11,876 nucleotides of DNA from contig JAISEH010000078.1 in NCBI GenBank assembly GCA_031264205.1, positions 1 through 11,876 of the forward strand, given 5' to 3'. Position numbers and translations under genes: made by a program. How positions within the stretch are numbered: position 1 is the first letter of the stretch; every line of letters starts with the position of its first letter. The notes under the pieces were generated by a model. That model was given only the letters and a program-made list of their open reading frames with translations, was not told the DNA's origin and did no database searches. The stretch comes from Candidatus Margulisiibacteriota bacterium (GTDB taxonomy: Bacteria > Margulisbacteria > Termititenacia > Termititenacales > Termititenacaceae). Shown in pieces: positions 1 through 7,214 of the stretch.

Positions 1-136
1 CGAGATCGACGTGCCGGGCAGTCTGCGTAAATGCATTCGCGTCATGCTGACCTGCAACAGCAAAATTTCGCAGGATAAAATCAAGCATCAATATCTGGGC
101 GGCGCGGAAATTTTGCGCCCGGATTTGGTCAAGTAA
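1..136 (+). CDS. C-terminal fragment of an unidentified protein (possibly patatin-like)
   Basis: An open frame enters from the left edge (first full codon at base 2) and ends at TAA 134-136, giving about 44 residues. The tail ends in ILRPDLVK after a basic, Cys-containing stretch (LRKCIRVMLTC). An ending of the form 'aDi-l-rPdl' is reminiscent of the C-terminus of bacterial patatin-like phospholipases, but so short a fragment cannot settle this and I treat it as a guess. The codons are rich in G/C at third positions, unlike the following gene. The stop overlaps the next start by one base (TAATG), so the two genes are probably co-transcribed and translationally coupled. Confidence 0.55.
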   Translation, partial: EIDVPGSLRKCIRVMLTCNSKISQDKIKHQYLGGAEILRPDLVK

Positions 137-1458
137 TGTATAGATTGAAATATTTATTTTATTTTTTCTTAGCCCTAAGTGTTATTTTATTTTCTGCAGA
201 AGTTCAAGGTTATATTTTTAACGTTGTTTCCACCGCGCCTATAGCTGAACAGCAGGAAAGCACGAGTTTCGTGGAAAATTTCAAGGACGGGCACGTTCTG
301 ACAGATGTGCGGATTAAAGATGATAATGGTTATGTATACACTGCGTATTATTTGTTTTTTGATCCGGATAACGCTGAGGATTTTTATCAAGTGGCACGAG
401 AAGAGGTAGAGCGCAAAACCGACAAAGCTTATTTTTATGAAACGCTGGCTTTGCAGGCGGCGGAACAGAAAGATTACGCGGCGGTGGAAAAATTATATGC
501 AGAAGCTTTGCAAAAAGCTGATGATCCTGAATTGCTTGGAAATAAACTGGGTCTTTTTGATAGCCGCGAGTTTCTTTGGAACAATTTTGGTGTTTTTTAT
601 ATGGTTGATAAAAAAGACCTTGTTAAAGCCACTGAGTATTTTAATAAAGCTTATCAGAGCTCAAATGTTCCATATTATCGTAGCGCTTTTTATGAAAACC
701 TCTTGTATGTTTATGCGGTGCGGCAAAAACATCAGGATATACTGGATTTATTTGCCGATTATGCTGAATATATGGAAGAACGAGTAAGTTTGTCTGCGGA
801 AAGCAAAGCTTCTTATTTACATCAGGCTTATTCCGCGCTTGGTGCGACGGTTTATTATGATCTCAACGCTGACGAGTTGAAACAATTGACCGTCACGCTT
901 AAGCCGCTAGCAAAAAAATATTCGCAGAATAGAGCTATTGTTAATAATTATGCGGCTGCTTTAATGGCCAGGAAAGAATATGCTCAAGCGATACCTGTTT
1001 TCAAACAAATGAGCCAAGATTTTCCGAATTATTTTTATCCGCCGTATAATCTGGGCTGGATCTATTTCAATAAAGGCGATTATGCCGAGGCCGAAAAATG
1101 GTACTGGAAAGCTAAAGAGATTGAGCTGGAACACGAACGCTTAAATGAAGAAATAATCGATATGTACAACAAATGGATAACTAGTTTAGAAACTCCGGCC
1201 AGACAAGACGGCAAATTGGAAAACTGGCCTAAAATTTTACCTCTGGCGCAAAGGCAGGCGATTTTATTTCCAAAATTTTATAGCGCTAATTACTATTTGG
1301 CTTGCGTATATTCTATTCTCAATAAAAAAGCGGATGCGCTGCTTGCTTTGCAGCAAGCCTATCGGCTTAATCCGGAGCAGGTGAAAGAGTGGGCGTTGAC
1401 TGATGAAGATTTGGCCAATATCGAGGATGAGCCGGAGTTCAAAAAATTACTAGAATAA
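136..1458 (+). CDS. Secreted or envelope TPR-repeat protein
   Basis: This 440-residue protein starts with a signal-peptide-like segment: a basic start (MYRLK) and a hydrophobic core at about residues 6-20, with possible cleavage near residues 21-25 (no lipobox Cys seen). The rest is largely helical with tetratricopeptide-like repeats at about 97-128, 146-178, 265-297, 300-333 (YNLGWIYFNKGDYAEAEKWY) and 383-415 (YYLACVYSILNKKADALLAL). The C-terminus (DEDLANIEDEPEFKKLLE) is a common way for bacterial TPR proteins to end. TPRs mediate protein-protein contacts; no enzymatic domain is visible, and the partner is unknown. The ATG overlaps the upstream stop (TAATG) and has no strong Shine-Dalgarno sequence, so it probably depends on reinitiation. 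It uses many TTA, TTT, AAA and TAT codons and is clearly more AT-rich than the operon that follows, which could reflect transfer or relaxed constraint. Confidence 0.85.
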   Translation: MYRLKYLFYFFLALSVILFSAEVQGYIFNVVSTAPIAEQQESTSFVENFKDGHVLTDVRIKDDNGYVYTAYYLFFDPDNAEDFYQVAREEVERKTDKAYFYETLALQAAEQKDYAAVEKLYAEALQKADDPELLGNKLGLFDSREFLWNNFGVFYMVDKKDLVKATEYFNKAYQSSNVPYYRSAFYENLLYVYAVRQKHQDILDLFADYAEYMEERVSLSAESKASYLHQAYSALGATVYYDLNADELKQLTVTLKPLAKKYSQNRAIVNNYAAALMARKEYAQAIPVFKQMSQDFPNYFYPPYNLGWIYFNKGDYAEAEKWYWKAKEIELEHERLNEEIIDMYNKWITSLETPARQDGKLENWPKILPLAQRQAILFPKFYSANYYLACVYSILNKKADALLALQQAYRLNPEQVKEWALTDEDLANIEDEPEFKKLLE

Positions 1459-1467
1459 AATCAAAAT

Positions 1468-1497
1468 ATGCCAATTTTAGCCGGAATGTAATATAAT
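1468..1497 (+). promoter_or_regulatory. Putative sigma70-type promoter for the aroF operon
   Basis: A perfect TATAAT lies at 1492-1497. ATGCCA at 1468-1473 matches 4 of 6 bases of the -35 consensus with an 18-bp spacer. Transcription would start near 1504 and leave a leader of only about 20 bases carrying the ribosome site (GAGAGGAAG, 1512-1520) before the aroF ATG at 1523. The only intergenic gap in the upstream part of the window is here, which fits a new transcription unit. The -10 box is convincing and the -35 box weak. Confidence 0.6.
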
Positions 1498-1522
1498 CAA
1501 CTCTTTAGAAAGAGAGGAAGAA

Positions 1523-2530
1523 ATGATAGTCGTAATGAATCACAATAGCAGCGCGGCCAGCGTCAAACAGGTGGTGGAGTTTGTGGAAAACGCCGGTTTG
1601 AAAACACAGGTCAGCAGAGGCGAGGAGCGCACAGTCATCGGCTTGATCGGCGACAAGACCAAAATTGACCGCAGCGTGCTGGAGAGCCTTCAGGACGTGG
1701 CGGAAATCATCGATGTGTCCAAGCCGTACAAACGCGCGGCGCGGGAAATGCACCCCGACGACACAGTGATCACTCTGGACAACGGCCTGAAAATCGGCGG
1801 CAAACATGAGCCGGTGGTGATGGCCGGTCCCTGCACAGTGGAAAACTGGGAAATGCTGATCGAGATTGCCAAAGCGGTCAAAGCGGCCGGCGCCAAAGTT
1901 CTGCGCGGCGGCGCGTGGAAACCGCGCACTTCGCCGTACGCTTTTCAAGGGCTGGGCGAGGAGGGGCTAAAACTTTTGGCCAAAGCCCGCGCGGAAACCG
2001 GCTTGCCGGTCGTTTCGGAATTGATGGACACCAAAGAGATTCCACTTTTTCTTGAATATGTGGACATTATTCAGATCGGCGCGCGCAATATGCAGAATTT
2101 CTCGCTGCTCAAAGAGCTGGGCAAGATCGACAAGCCGATTTTGCTGAAACGGGGTCTGGCCGCGACGATCGAGGAATGGCTGATGTCCGCGGAATATATT
2201 TTAGCCGGCGGCAACACCAAAGTCCTACTCTGCGAGCGCGGCATCCGCACTATGGAAAAATACACGCGCAACACGCTGGATCTCTCCGCTGTGCCGGTCA
2301 TCAAAAAAATGTCGCATTTGCCGATCATCATTGATCCGTCGCATGCGGTCGGGCACTGGGATTATGTGCCGTCGATGAGCAAAGCGGCGATCGTGGCTGG
2401 CGCGGACGGCTTGATCATTGAGGTGCACAGCAATCCCGAAAAAGCGGCCTGCGACGGCGGACAGTGTTTGAAGCCAAAACTATTTGGTGATTTAATGAAA
2501 GACGTGAAAGACTTGATGAAGTATAGATAA
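1523..2530 (+). CDS. aroF: 3-deoxy-7-phosphoheptulonate (DAHP) synthase, type I-beta with N-terminal regulatory domain
   Basis: DAHP synthase condenses phosphoenolpyruvate with erythrose 4-phosphate, the first step of the cytosolic shikimate pathway. The 335 residues match the Thermotoga maritima type in length and order: a ferredoxin-like N-terminal domain (about 1-70, opening MIVVMN and containing GEERTVIGLIGD), then the TIM-barrel catalytic domain. Visible motifs are AGPCTVE (101-107), KVLRGGAWKPRTSPYAFQG (125-143), QIGARNMQNF (184-193), LLKRG (207-211) and DPSH (271-274). By homology the metal ligands are Cys104, His274, Glu300 and Asp311. In this family the N-terminal domain gives feedback inhibition by tyrosine or phenylalanine; that is inferred here. 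The ATG at 1523 is supported by the purine-rich ribosome site just upstream and by the family N-terminus. It is the first gene of the operon; pyrH begins 9 bases after its stop. Confidence 0.96.
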   Translation: MIVVMNHNSSAASVKQVVEFVENAGLKTQVSRGEERTVIGLIGDKTKIDRSVLESLQDVAEIIDVSKPYKRAAREMHPDDTVITLDNGLKIGGKHEPVVMAGPCTVENWEMLIEIAKAVKAAGAKVLRGGAWKPRTSPYAFQGLGEEGLKLLAKARAETGLPVVSELMDTKEIPLFLEYVDIIQIGARNMQNFSLLKELGKIDKPILLKRGLAATIEEWLMSAEYILAGGNTKVLLCERGIRTMEKYTRNTLDLSAVPVIKKMSHLPIIIDPSHAVGHWDYVPSMSKAAIVAGADGLIIEVHSNPEKAACDGGQCLKPKLFGDLMKDVKDLMKYR

Positions 2531-2534
2531 GGAG
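2529..2534 (+). promoter_or_regulatory. Shine-Dalgarno site fixing the GTG start of pyrH
   Basis: AAGGAG overlaps the aroF stop codon and sits 5 bases before the GTG at 2540. No in-frame ATG lies nearby, and the resulting N-terminus (MFAKYKRVLLKLSGE) matches the family, so this site decides the start. Confidence 0.75.
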
Positions 2535-2539
2535 CGCGG

Positions 2540-3139
2540 GTGTTCGCCAAATACAAAAGAGTTTTGCTGAAATTGAGTGGAGAGTTGCTGGCTGGCGGCC
2601 GTAAATACGGCATTGATCCGGCGGCCACGGGACAGCTCGCCCAGGAGATCGGCGAAGTAGTGGCTCTCGGCGTGGAGGTCGGCGTGGTGCTGGGCGGTGG
2701 AAATATTTTTCGCGGCGTGTCCGCGGCGGCCAACGGCATGGACCGCGCGACCGGCGATTATATCGGTATGCTGGCGACGATCATGAACGGCGTGGCTTTG
2801 CATGACGCTCTGGAAAAACAAGGCTGTCCGGCGCGTTTGCAGACGGCGATTTTTATGGAGTCCGTGGCCGAGGGTTATATTCGCACAAAAGCTCTGCATC
2901 ATCTGCACAAAGGCCGTGCGGTGATTTTCGTGGGCGGCACAGGCCATCCGTATTTTTCCACGGACGCGGCGGCGGCTTTGCGCGCGGCGGAGCTTAATGC
3001 GGAAGTGATACTCAAATGCACAGCCAAGACGGACAAAGAGATGGACGCGTCCGCCGCCGCCTTTTGCACGGAGAATAAAATTCCGGTCGTGACTTACAAA
3101 GCCGGCGCGGGGAATTTATTAAAAACTATTAAGTATTAG
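2540..3139 (+). CDS. pyrH: UMP kinase (uridylate kinase), unusually short
   Basis: UMP kinase phosphorylates UMP to UDP with ATP in the cytosol. Residues 1-165 follow the bacterial family closely: KLSGE (11-15), GGGNIFRG (52-59), a GMLATIMNGVAL segment (76-87), VGGTGHPYFSTDAAAALRA (131-149) and EVILKCT (155-161). After this the protein departs from the norm. The segment that usually continues as KVDGVY..DP, then about 25 residues up to VMD, is nearly absent, so TAKTD (161-165) runs almost straight into KEMDASA (166-172). Family members are usually about 235-245 residues; this one is 199, with about 30 missing internally and a slightly shorter end (NLLKTIKY). The lost part contributes to ATP binding in characterised enzymes. 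The deletion is in frame and flanks are intact, so it is not a simple frameshift. The GTG start has a good ribosome site; frr begins 10 bases downstream. Confidence 0.9.
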   Translation: MFAKYKRVLLKLSGELLAGGRKYGIDPAATGQLAQEIGEVVALGVEVGVVLGGGNIFRGVSAAANGMDRATGDYIGMLATIMNGVALHDALEKQGCPARLQTAIFMESVAEGYIRTKALHHLHKGRAVIFVGGTGHPYFSTDAAAALRAAELNAEVILKCTAKTDKEMDASAAAFCTENKIPVVTYKAGAGNLLKTIKY

Positions 3140-3149
3140 GAGGGCGTTT

Positions 3150-3686
3150 ATGCAAGAGCAAGAAATCAGAGCCAAAATGGACAAGGCGATCGACAGTTTG
3201 AAGCGGAGTTTCGCGGGTGTGCGCACCGGCCGCGCCAATCCGGGGCTGGTGGAAAATGTGCCGGTGGAAGTTTACGGCCAAAAAATGGCGCTGCGCACGA
3301 TCGCGGTGATTAATATTCCCGAAAATAAAATTATCAGCATCACGCCGTATGACCGCTCCAGCGCGCAGGCCATCGAAAAAGCGATTTCCCTATCCGATCT
3401 TGGCCTGACACCGAAAAACGAAGGCGGCGTGGTCTATGTGCGTTTGCCGGAGCTGACCCAGGACCGGCGCAAAGAATTGGAAAAGATCGCCAAAGGTTTG
3501 GCCGAGGAGTGTAAAATCGCGATCCGCAATCTGCGCCGTGATTTTCTGGAAGAAGCGAAAAAGTCCGGAGCGTCGCAAGATGAGATTAAGGGTTTGCAGG
3601 ACAAAGTGCAAAAAGTTACCGACCAGTACAACGCCAAAGTGGAAGAATTACTCAAGACCAAAGAAGTCGAAATAAACGAAATTTAA
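3150..3686 (+). CDS. frr: Ribosome recycling factor
   Basis: RRF splits the post-termination ribosome together with EF-G. The 178 residues are close to the usual length of about 185. Family hallmarks are present: FAGVRTGRANPGLVENVPVEVYG from residue 21 (conserved RTGRA), IAVINIPENK, a KAISLSDLGLTPKNEGG segment, the RLPELTQDRRKEL motif at about 98-110, AIRNLRRD at about 124-131, and a C-terminal helix ending in a KEVEINEI stretch. These correspond to the three-helix bundle plus the beta/alpha domain between its first and second helices. The start is supported by a perfect AGGAGG at 3138-3143, six bases before the ATG and overlapping the pyrH stop. uppS follows after 2 bases. No anomaly is seen. 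Confidence 0.97.
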   Translation: MQEQEIRAKMDKAIDSLKRSFAGVRTGRANPGLVENVPVEVYGQKMALRTIAVINIPENKIISITPYDRSSAQAIEKAISLSDLGLTPKNEGGVVYVRLPELTQDRRKELEKIAKGLAEECKIAIRNLRRDFLEEAKKSGASQDEIKGLQDKVQKVTDQYNAKVEELLKTKEVEINEI

Positions 3687-3688
3687 AA

Positions 3689-4426
3689 ATGTTGAGTATC
3701 TGGACGGATATTCAGAGACGCAGATTACGCGCGGGAAATATCCCCGGACATGTGGCGGTCATCATGGACGGCAACGGCACTTGGGCCGCGCGCCGGGGAC
3801 TGCCGCGCACCGCCGGACATTCCAGAGGCGCGGAAGCTTTGCGCCGTGTTACCACCGAGGCCGCGGCTTTGGGCGTGAAGTATTTAACTGTTTACGCTTT
3901 TTCCACCGAAAACTGGAAACGTCCGCGGGCGGAGATCCAGCATTTAATGGATTTATTCGCGAAATACTTGCGGGAAAAAGTGCCGGATTTGGTCAAGAAC
4001 AAAATAACTATCCGTTTTTTGGGCGGGCTGAAAAAATTTTCGCCGCCACTGCAAAAACTAATGAAAACCGCGGAGCGGAAGACTACTTATGCCGCGCAGC
4101 CGCTGCTGACAGTCAATGTCATGCTCAATTATGGCGGACGCGCTGAAATAATCCGCGCGGTCAACGCGGCGCTCAAGGCCGGAGAAAAAAAACTTACGGA
4201 AGAAACTTTCGCGAAATATTTATTCACGGCCGATTTGCCGGACCCTGATCTTTTGATCCGCACTTCCGGTCAGCTGCGTCTCAGTAATTTTCTGCTCTGG
4301 CAGTCGGCCTATACGGAATTTTGGTTTACGCGCAAATGCTGGCCGGATTTTGACGGGCGTTTATTCCGGCAGGCCGTGCGGAGTTTTCAGCGGCGCCAGC
4401 GCCGGAAAGGAGCGCTGCATGCTTAA
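3689..4426 (+). CDS. uppS: Cis-prenyltransferase, undecaprenyl diphosphate synthase family
   Basis: UppS extends farnesyl diphosphate with isopentenyl units to make undecaprenyl diphosphate, the lipid carrier for peptidoglycan and other envelope polymers. The 245 residues carry HVAVIMDGNG (21-30, catalytic Asp27), RGLPRTAGH (36-44), YAFSTENWKRP (69-79), NYGGRAEI (147-154), DLLIRTSG (187-194), LSNFLLWQ (198-205) and Glu210 in AYTE. Two positions differ from the family pattern: the usual GNGRW reads GNGTW (Thr31 replaces an Arg implicated in diphosphate binding), and the usual SGE-R reads SGQLR (Gln195 for Glu). It may have altered kinetics or chain length, but the rest of the fold looks intact. 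The start lies 2 bases after frr with no clear ribosome site, implying coupling. Its end overlaps cdsA by 8 bases. Confidence 0.93.
   Translation: MLSIWTDIQRRRLRAGNIPGHVAVIMDGNGTWAARRGLPRTAGHSRGAEALRRVTTEAAALGVKYLTVYAFSTENWKRPRAEIQHLMDLFAKYLREKVPDLVKNKITIRFLGGLKKFSPPLQKLMKTAERKTTYAAQPLLTVNVMLNYGGRAEIIRAVNAALKAGEKKLTEETFAKYLFTADLPDPDLLIRTSGQLRLSNFLLWQSAYTEFWFTRKCWPDFDGRLFRQAVRSFQRRQRRKGALHA
4407..4412 (+). promoter_or_regulatory. Shine-Dalgarno site that decides the cdsA start
   Basis: AAGGAG inside the 3' end of uppS lies 6 bases before the ATG at 4419. The frame is open further upstream (an ATG at 4350), but that extension would overlap uppS by 77 bases and adds a non-membrane, Arg/Gly-rich leader untypical of CdsA. 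Confidence 0.75.
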
Positions 4427-5306
4427 TTTTCGGACATTTAATCTGCGGAAATTTTGGCAGCGTGTCCTGACTATCGTGATTTACGCGCCGGTTGTCGTGG
4501 TCGCGCTATATTTTGGCGAATTGCTGTTTTTTATCGCCGTGCTGGTGGGTGTGTTTATCTCGCTGTTGGAAATCTACAATATGTACAATATTTATTCGCA
4601 AAAACATCACGACAATTTTTATTATGGTTATTTATTTACGGTGTTGTTACTTTTGACCGTTTATTTGCAAGAAGGCCGCTACACCTGGGAAAACAATATT
4701 TTCCTGCTGTTGTCCGCGGCGATGATCGGCTTTTTTGTGCTGGAATTATTCTGCAAAAGAATTTTCTTCCTGCGCAGCGAGTTTTTTTATTTGCTGCGTT
4801 CGGCGCTGTACACCGGCCTGATGTATGTGCATCTGATCCTGCTGCGCGCGCAGCCGCTGGGGTTTGAATATTGTTTGTATTTATTCGGCGTGATCTGGGC
4901 CAATGATATTCTGGCTTACCTGGTCGGAATTGTTTTTGGGCGGCATCGTCTGGCGCCGGACATCAGCCCCAAAAAATCTCTGGAAGGCGCGACTGGTGGA
5001 TTGGTCGGCGCGGTGCTTGTTTCGGTTTTGTTTAGTTTGTTTAAAGGTGTGAATTTTTCCGTCGGCGGTTTTCCGGTGATGATCAGCGATTTGCCGATCA
5101 GTATCTGGCAGGCAGTGTTTTTGGGCGCGGCGATTTCTATTTTTGCGCAAATGGGCGATCTGATCGAATCGCTGCTCAAGCGTGCTTTGCAGGTCAAAGA
5201 TTCCGGCAGTCTCCTGCCAGGACACGGCGGCGTTCTGGACCGCATGGATTCTTTTGTGTTAACTTTCCCGATCTTTTATTATTTTGTGGTTTATTTTGTC
5301 GCATGA
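4419..5306 (+). CDS. cdsA: Phosphatidate cytidylyltransferase (CDP-diacylglycerol synthase)
   Basis: CdsA makes CDP-diacylglycerol from CTP and phosphatidic acid at the inner membrane, the branch point for bacterial phospholipids. From the ATG at 4419 the protein has 295 residues, close to the family norm, with many hydrophobic segments (about 16-31, 34-52, 70-83, 94-110, 127-142, 150-173, 193-207, 231-246, 279-294). The family signature at 251-277 is complete: Ser-x-x-Lys-Arg (251-255), Lys-Asp (260-261), Pro-x-His-Gly-Gly (267-271) and Asp-Arg-x-Asp (274-277). A conserved ND.LAYLVG.VFGRH segment at about 162-176 and SPKKSLEG (183-190) precede it. It overlaps uppS by 8 bases and dxr by 4 (ATGA), so translation is tightly coupled. 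Confidence 0.96.
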   Translation: MLNFRTFNLRKFWQRVLTIVIYAPVVVVALYFGELLFFIAVLVGVFISLLEIYNMYNIYSQKHHDNFYYGYLFTVLLLLTVYLQEGRYTWENNIFLLLSAAMIGFFVLELFCKRIFFLRSEFFYLLRSALYTGLMYVHLILLRAQPLGFEYCLYLFGVIWANDILAYLVGIVFGRHRLAPDISPKKSLEGATGGLVGAVLVSVLFSLFKGVNFSVGGFPVMISDLPISIWQAVFLGAAISIFAQMGDLIESLLKRALQVKDSGSLLPGHGGVLDRMDSFVLTFPIFYYFVVYFVA

Positions 5307-6472
5307 GAAAAATTTCTATTCTTGGCTCCACCGGTTCGATCGGCACGCAAGCTCTGGCCGTCCTAAAAAATCTGCCTGATTATCGGGTGACCGCTTTGGC
5401 CGCCGGAAACAATATTGAATTGTTGCTGCGGCAGATCAGGGAGTTTAAACCGCAATTGGTTTCCGTTGCGCGCGCGAGCGGCGCCGCGCAAATCAAAAAA
5501 GAATTTCCTGATCTGGCGGTGTTTTCCGGAGCGGACGGCCTGTCGCGCGCGGCTACTGACGACGCAGATATAGTACTGGCCGCGGCGGCCGGCACGGACT
5601 GTATTTTGCCGGTGCTCGAGGCGGTAAAATTAAAAAAAGACATCGCGCTGGCCAATAAAGAAATTTTGGTTGCCGCCGGTGAGATACTCTTGCCGCTGGT
5701 CAGGAAATACGGCGTGAAACTTCTGCCGGTAGATTCCGAACACTCGGCAGTTATGCAGGCCTGTTCGCCCGTGCTTACCGACGGCTATTTTGTTTATCCG
5801 CTGGAAACTATCAGCCGGCTGATCCTGACAGCTTCCGGCGGGGCTTTCCGCGATTTGCCGGCCGCGCAATTGGCTTCGCAAAAATCGGCTGACGCGCTCA
5901 AGCATCCCAACTGGCAAATGGGCAAAAAGATCACGATCGATTCCGCCACGCTGGTCAATAAAGGGCTGGAAGTTATCGAAGCGCATTGGTTGTTTGGTGT
6001 GCCTTACGCGCAAATTGAAGTTTTGCTGCATCCGCAGTCTATCGTGCATTCTCTGGTGGAGTACCGCGACGGCTCGGTGCTGGCGCAGCTGGGTTTGCCG
6101 GACATGCGTCTGCCGATACAATACGCGCTGACCTATCCTCGGCGTGTCGCGGGCGCTGTGCCGAAACTGGATTTGCTGGAAATAAAAAATCTGACTTTTC
6201 AGGCGCCGGATTTGCAAAATTTCCGCGGGCTGGCTCTGGCTTACGAAGCGGGCCGGATCGGCGGCACCATGCCGGCGGTTTTCAGCGCGGCCAATGAAAT
6301 CGCGGTGGAGCTTTTTTGTCAGGACAAGCTTAAATTCACGGAAATTCCGCGCCTGCTGGAAGACATTATGCAAAAACATGTTACAATAAATAATCCGGCG
6401 CTGGACGACATCTTGGCGGCGGCGGACTGGGCAAAACAACAGGGGGCAAATCTGTGGCAGAAGGTCAGGTAA
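5303..6472 (+). CDS. dxr: 1-deoxy-D-xylulose 5-phosphate reductoisomerase
   Basis: Dxr converts DXP to 2-C-methyl-D-erythritol 4-phosphate with NADPH and a divalent metal, the first committed step of the MEP isoprenoid pathway. The 389 residues are full length. The NADPH motif GSTGSIG is at 8-14, ANKE at 117-120, and the metal site is PVDSEHSA (142-149, Asp144 and Glu146) with Glu223 in NKGLEVIEAH. HPNWQMGKKITIDSATL (201-217) and HPQSIVHS (243-250) are also typical. The pathway product feeds the prenyl diphosphates used by uppS two genes upstream. The ATG overlaps the cdsA stop as ATGA. The 3' end overlaps map by 19 bases. The membrane protease gene rseP, which often follows dxr, is absent here. 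Confidence 0.97.
   Translation: MRKISILGSTGSIGTQALAVLKNLPDYRVTALAAGNNIELLLRQIREFKPQLVSVARASGAAQIKKEFPDLAVFSGADGLSRAATDDADIVLAAAAGTDCILPVLEAVKLKKDIALANKEILVAAGEILLPLVRKYGVKLLPVDSEHSAVMQACSPVLTDGYFVYPLETISRLILTASGGAFRDLPAAQLASQKSADALKHPNWQMGKKITIDSATLVNKGLEVIEAHWLFGVPYAQIEVLLHPQSIVHSLVEYRDGSVLAQLGLPDMRLPIQYALTYPRRVAGAVPKLDLLEIKNLTFQAPDLQNFRGLALAYEAGRIGGTMPAVFSAANEIAVELFCQDKLKFTEIPRLLEDIMQKHVTINNPALDDILAAADWAKQQGANLWQKVR
6441..6446 (+). promoter_or_regulatory. Shine-Dalgarno site for the GTG start of map
   Basis: AGGGGG lies within the 3' end of dxr, 7 bases before the GTG at 6454. It supports a start inside dxr (19-base overlap) over the next in-frame ATG codons, the first at 6496. Confidence 0.65.
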
Positions 6473-7212
6473 TCCTCAAATCCGAATACGAAATAATGAA
6501 AATGGCCGAAGCCGGCAAATACAACGCTTTGTTTTTTCGGGAACTCGGGCAGTATATCAAAGCCGGTTTGAGCACTATGGATCTGGAAAATTTTGCCTGC
6601 GCGTTTTGCGACAAACATGGCTTGTTTCCGACTTTCAAAGCCGAGCCGCGTTATCACTGGGCGTTGTGTGTGTCGATCAATGAGGAAGTCGTGCATGGCA
6701 TTCCTTCCAAACAAAAAATTATTCAAGACGGTGATATTGTCAGCGTGGATATTGGCGTGACGCTGGACGGCTACATTGGCGACAGCTGCTATACGTACAT
6801 GGTTGGTAATGTTTCACAGCAGGCCAAAAAATTGTGCGACGCCACGCGCGAGGCTCTGGACAAAGCGATCAAAGTCATACGGCCGGGCGCGACGATTGGC
6901 GACATCGGCCACGCGATACAGTCGCATGTCGAGCCGCTGGGTTTTTCGGTCGTGCGCGAATATGTCGGCCACGGTGTGGGAACCGCCATGCATGAAGCGC
7001 CGTCTATTCCGCATTACGGCAAGGCCGGCAAGGGGTTAGTTTTGCAGGAAGGCATGGTTATCGCTGTCGAGCCGATGATCAATGCCGGCGGCTGGGAAAC
7101 GGAAGTCTTGAAAGATCGCTGGACTGTCGTGACCAAAGACCGCCAGCTTTCCGCGCAGTACGAGCACACTATCGCCGTCGTGCCAGGCGGCAGCCGCGTG
7201 CTAACGGCGTAA
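6454..7212 (+). CDS. map: Methionine aminopeptidase, type I
   Basis: MetAP removes the initiator methionine from nascent proteins in the cytosol. The 252 residues form a single pita-bread catalytic domain without insertion, as in bacterial type I enzymes. Predicted metal ligands are Asp99 (VSVDIG), Asp110 (IGDSCY), His173 (YVGHGVG), Glu206 (AVEPM) and Glu237 (QYEHT); the substrate-contacting His81 (VVHGIP) and His180 (MHEAP) are also present. At the second Asp the usual GDAA.T pattern reads GDSCYTY, a mild variant. It starts on GTG with AGGGGG upstream. It is the last gene of the operon, and its stop lies 2 bases from the stop of the convergent minus-strand gene, leaving no room for a separate terminator. 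Beside the translation gene frr, its place suggests a shared growth-related expression unit. Confidence 0.96.
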   Translation: MAEGQVILKSEYEIMKMAEAGKYNALFFRELGQYIKAGLSTMDLENFACAFCDKHGLFPTFKAEPRYHWALCVSINEEVVHGIPSKQKIIQDGDIVSVDIGVTLDGYIGDSCYTYMVGNVSQQAKKLCDATREALDKAIKVIRPGATIGDIGHAIQSHVEPLGFSVVREYVGHGVGTAMHEAPSIPHYGKAGKGLVLQEGMVIAVEPMINAGGWETEVLKDRWTVVTKDRQLSAQYEHTIAVVPGGSRVLTA

Positions 7213-7214
7213 AT

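Noticed and set aside
122..133. The word GGATTTGGTCAAG occurs here and again near 3985 in uppS
   Set aside because: Both encode Pro-Asp-Leu-Val-Lys in the same codons; a short coincidence with no other shared flank.
1342..1361. Inverted repeat GCTTGC / GCAAGC inside the TPR gene
   Set aside because: It falls in codons for an Ala/Leu/Gln-rich helix and is explained by coding sequence.
1461..1481. AAAAT / ATTTT inverted repeat after the TPR gene as a terminator
   Set aside because: Only 5 weak A-T pairs without GC content; it overlaps the aroF promoter instead.
1505..1948. 147-codon minus-strand frame opposite aroF (and similar ones opposite pyrH and cdsA)
   Set aside because: These are shadows of well-identified genes created by GC-biased third positions; there is no motif, ribosome site or neighbour support.
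5630..6439. 269-codon open frame on the minus strand opposite dxr
   Set aside because: It lies wholly antisense to a clear dxr, is rich in Arg, Gln and His as expected from mirrored GC-rich codons, and shows no family motif.
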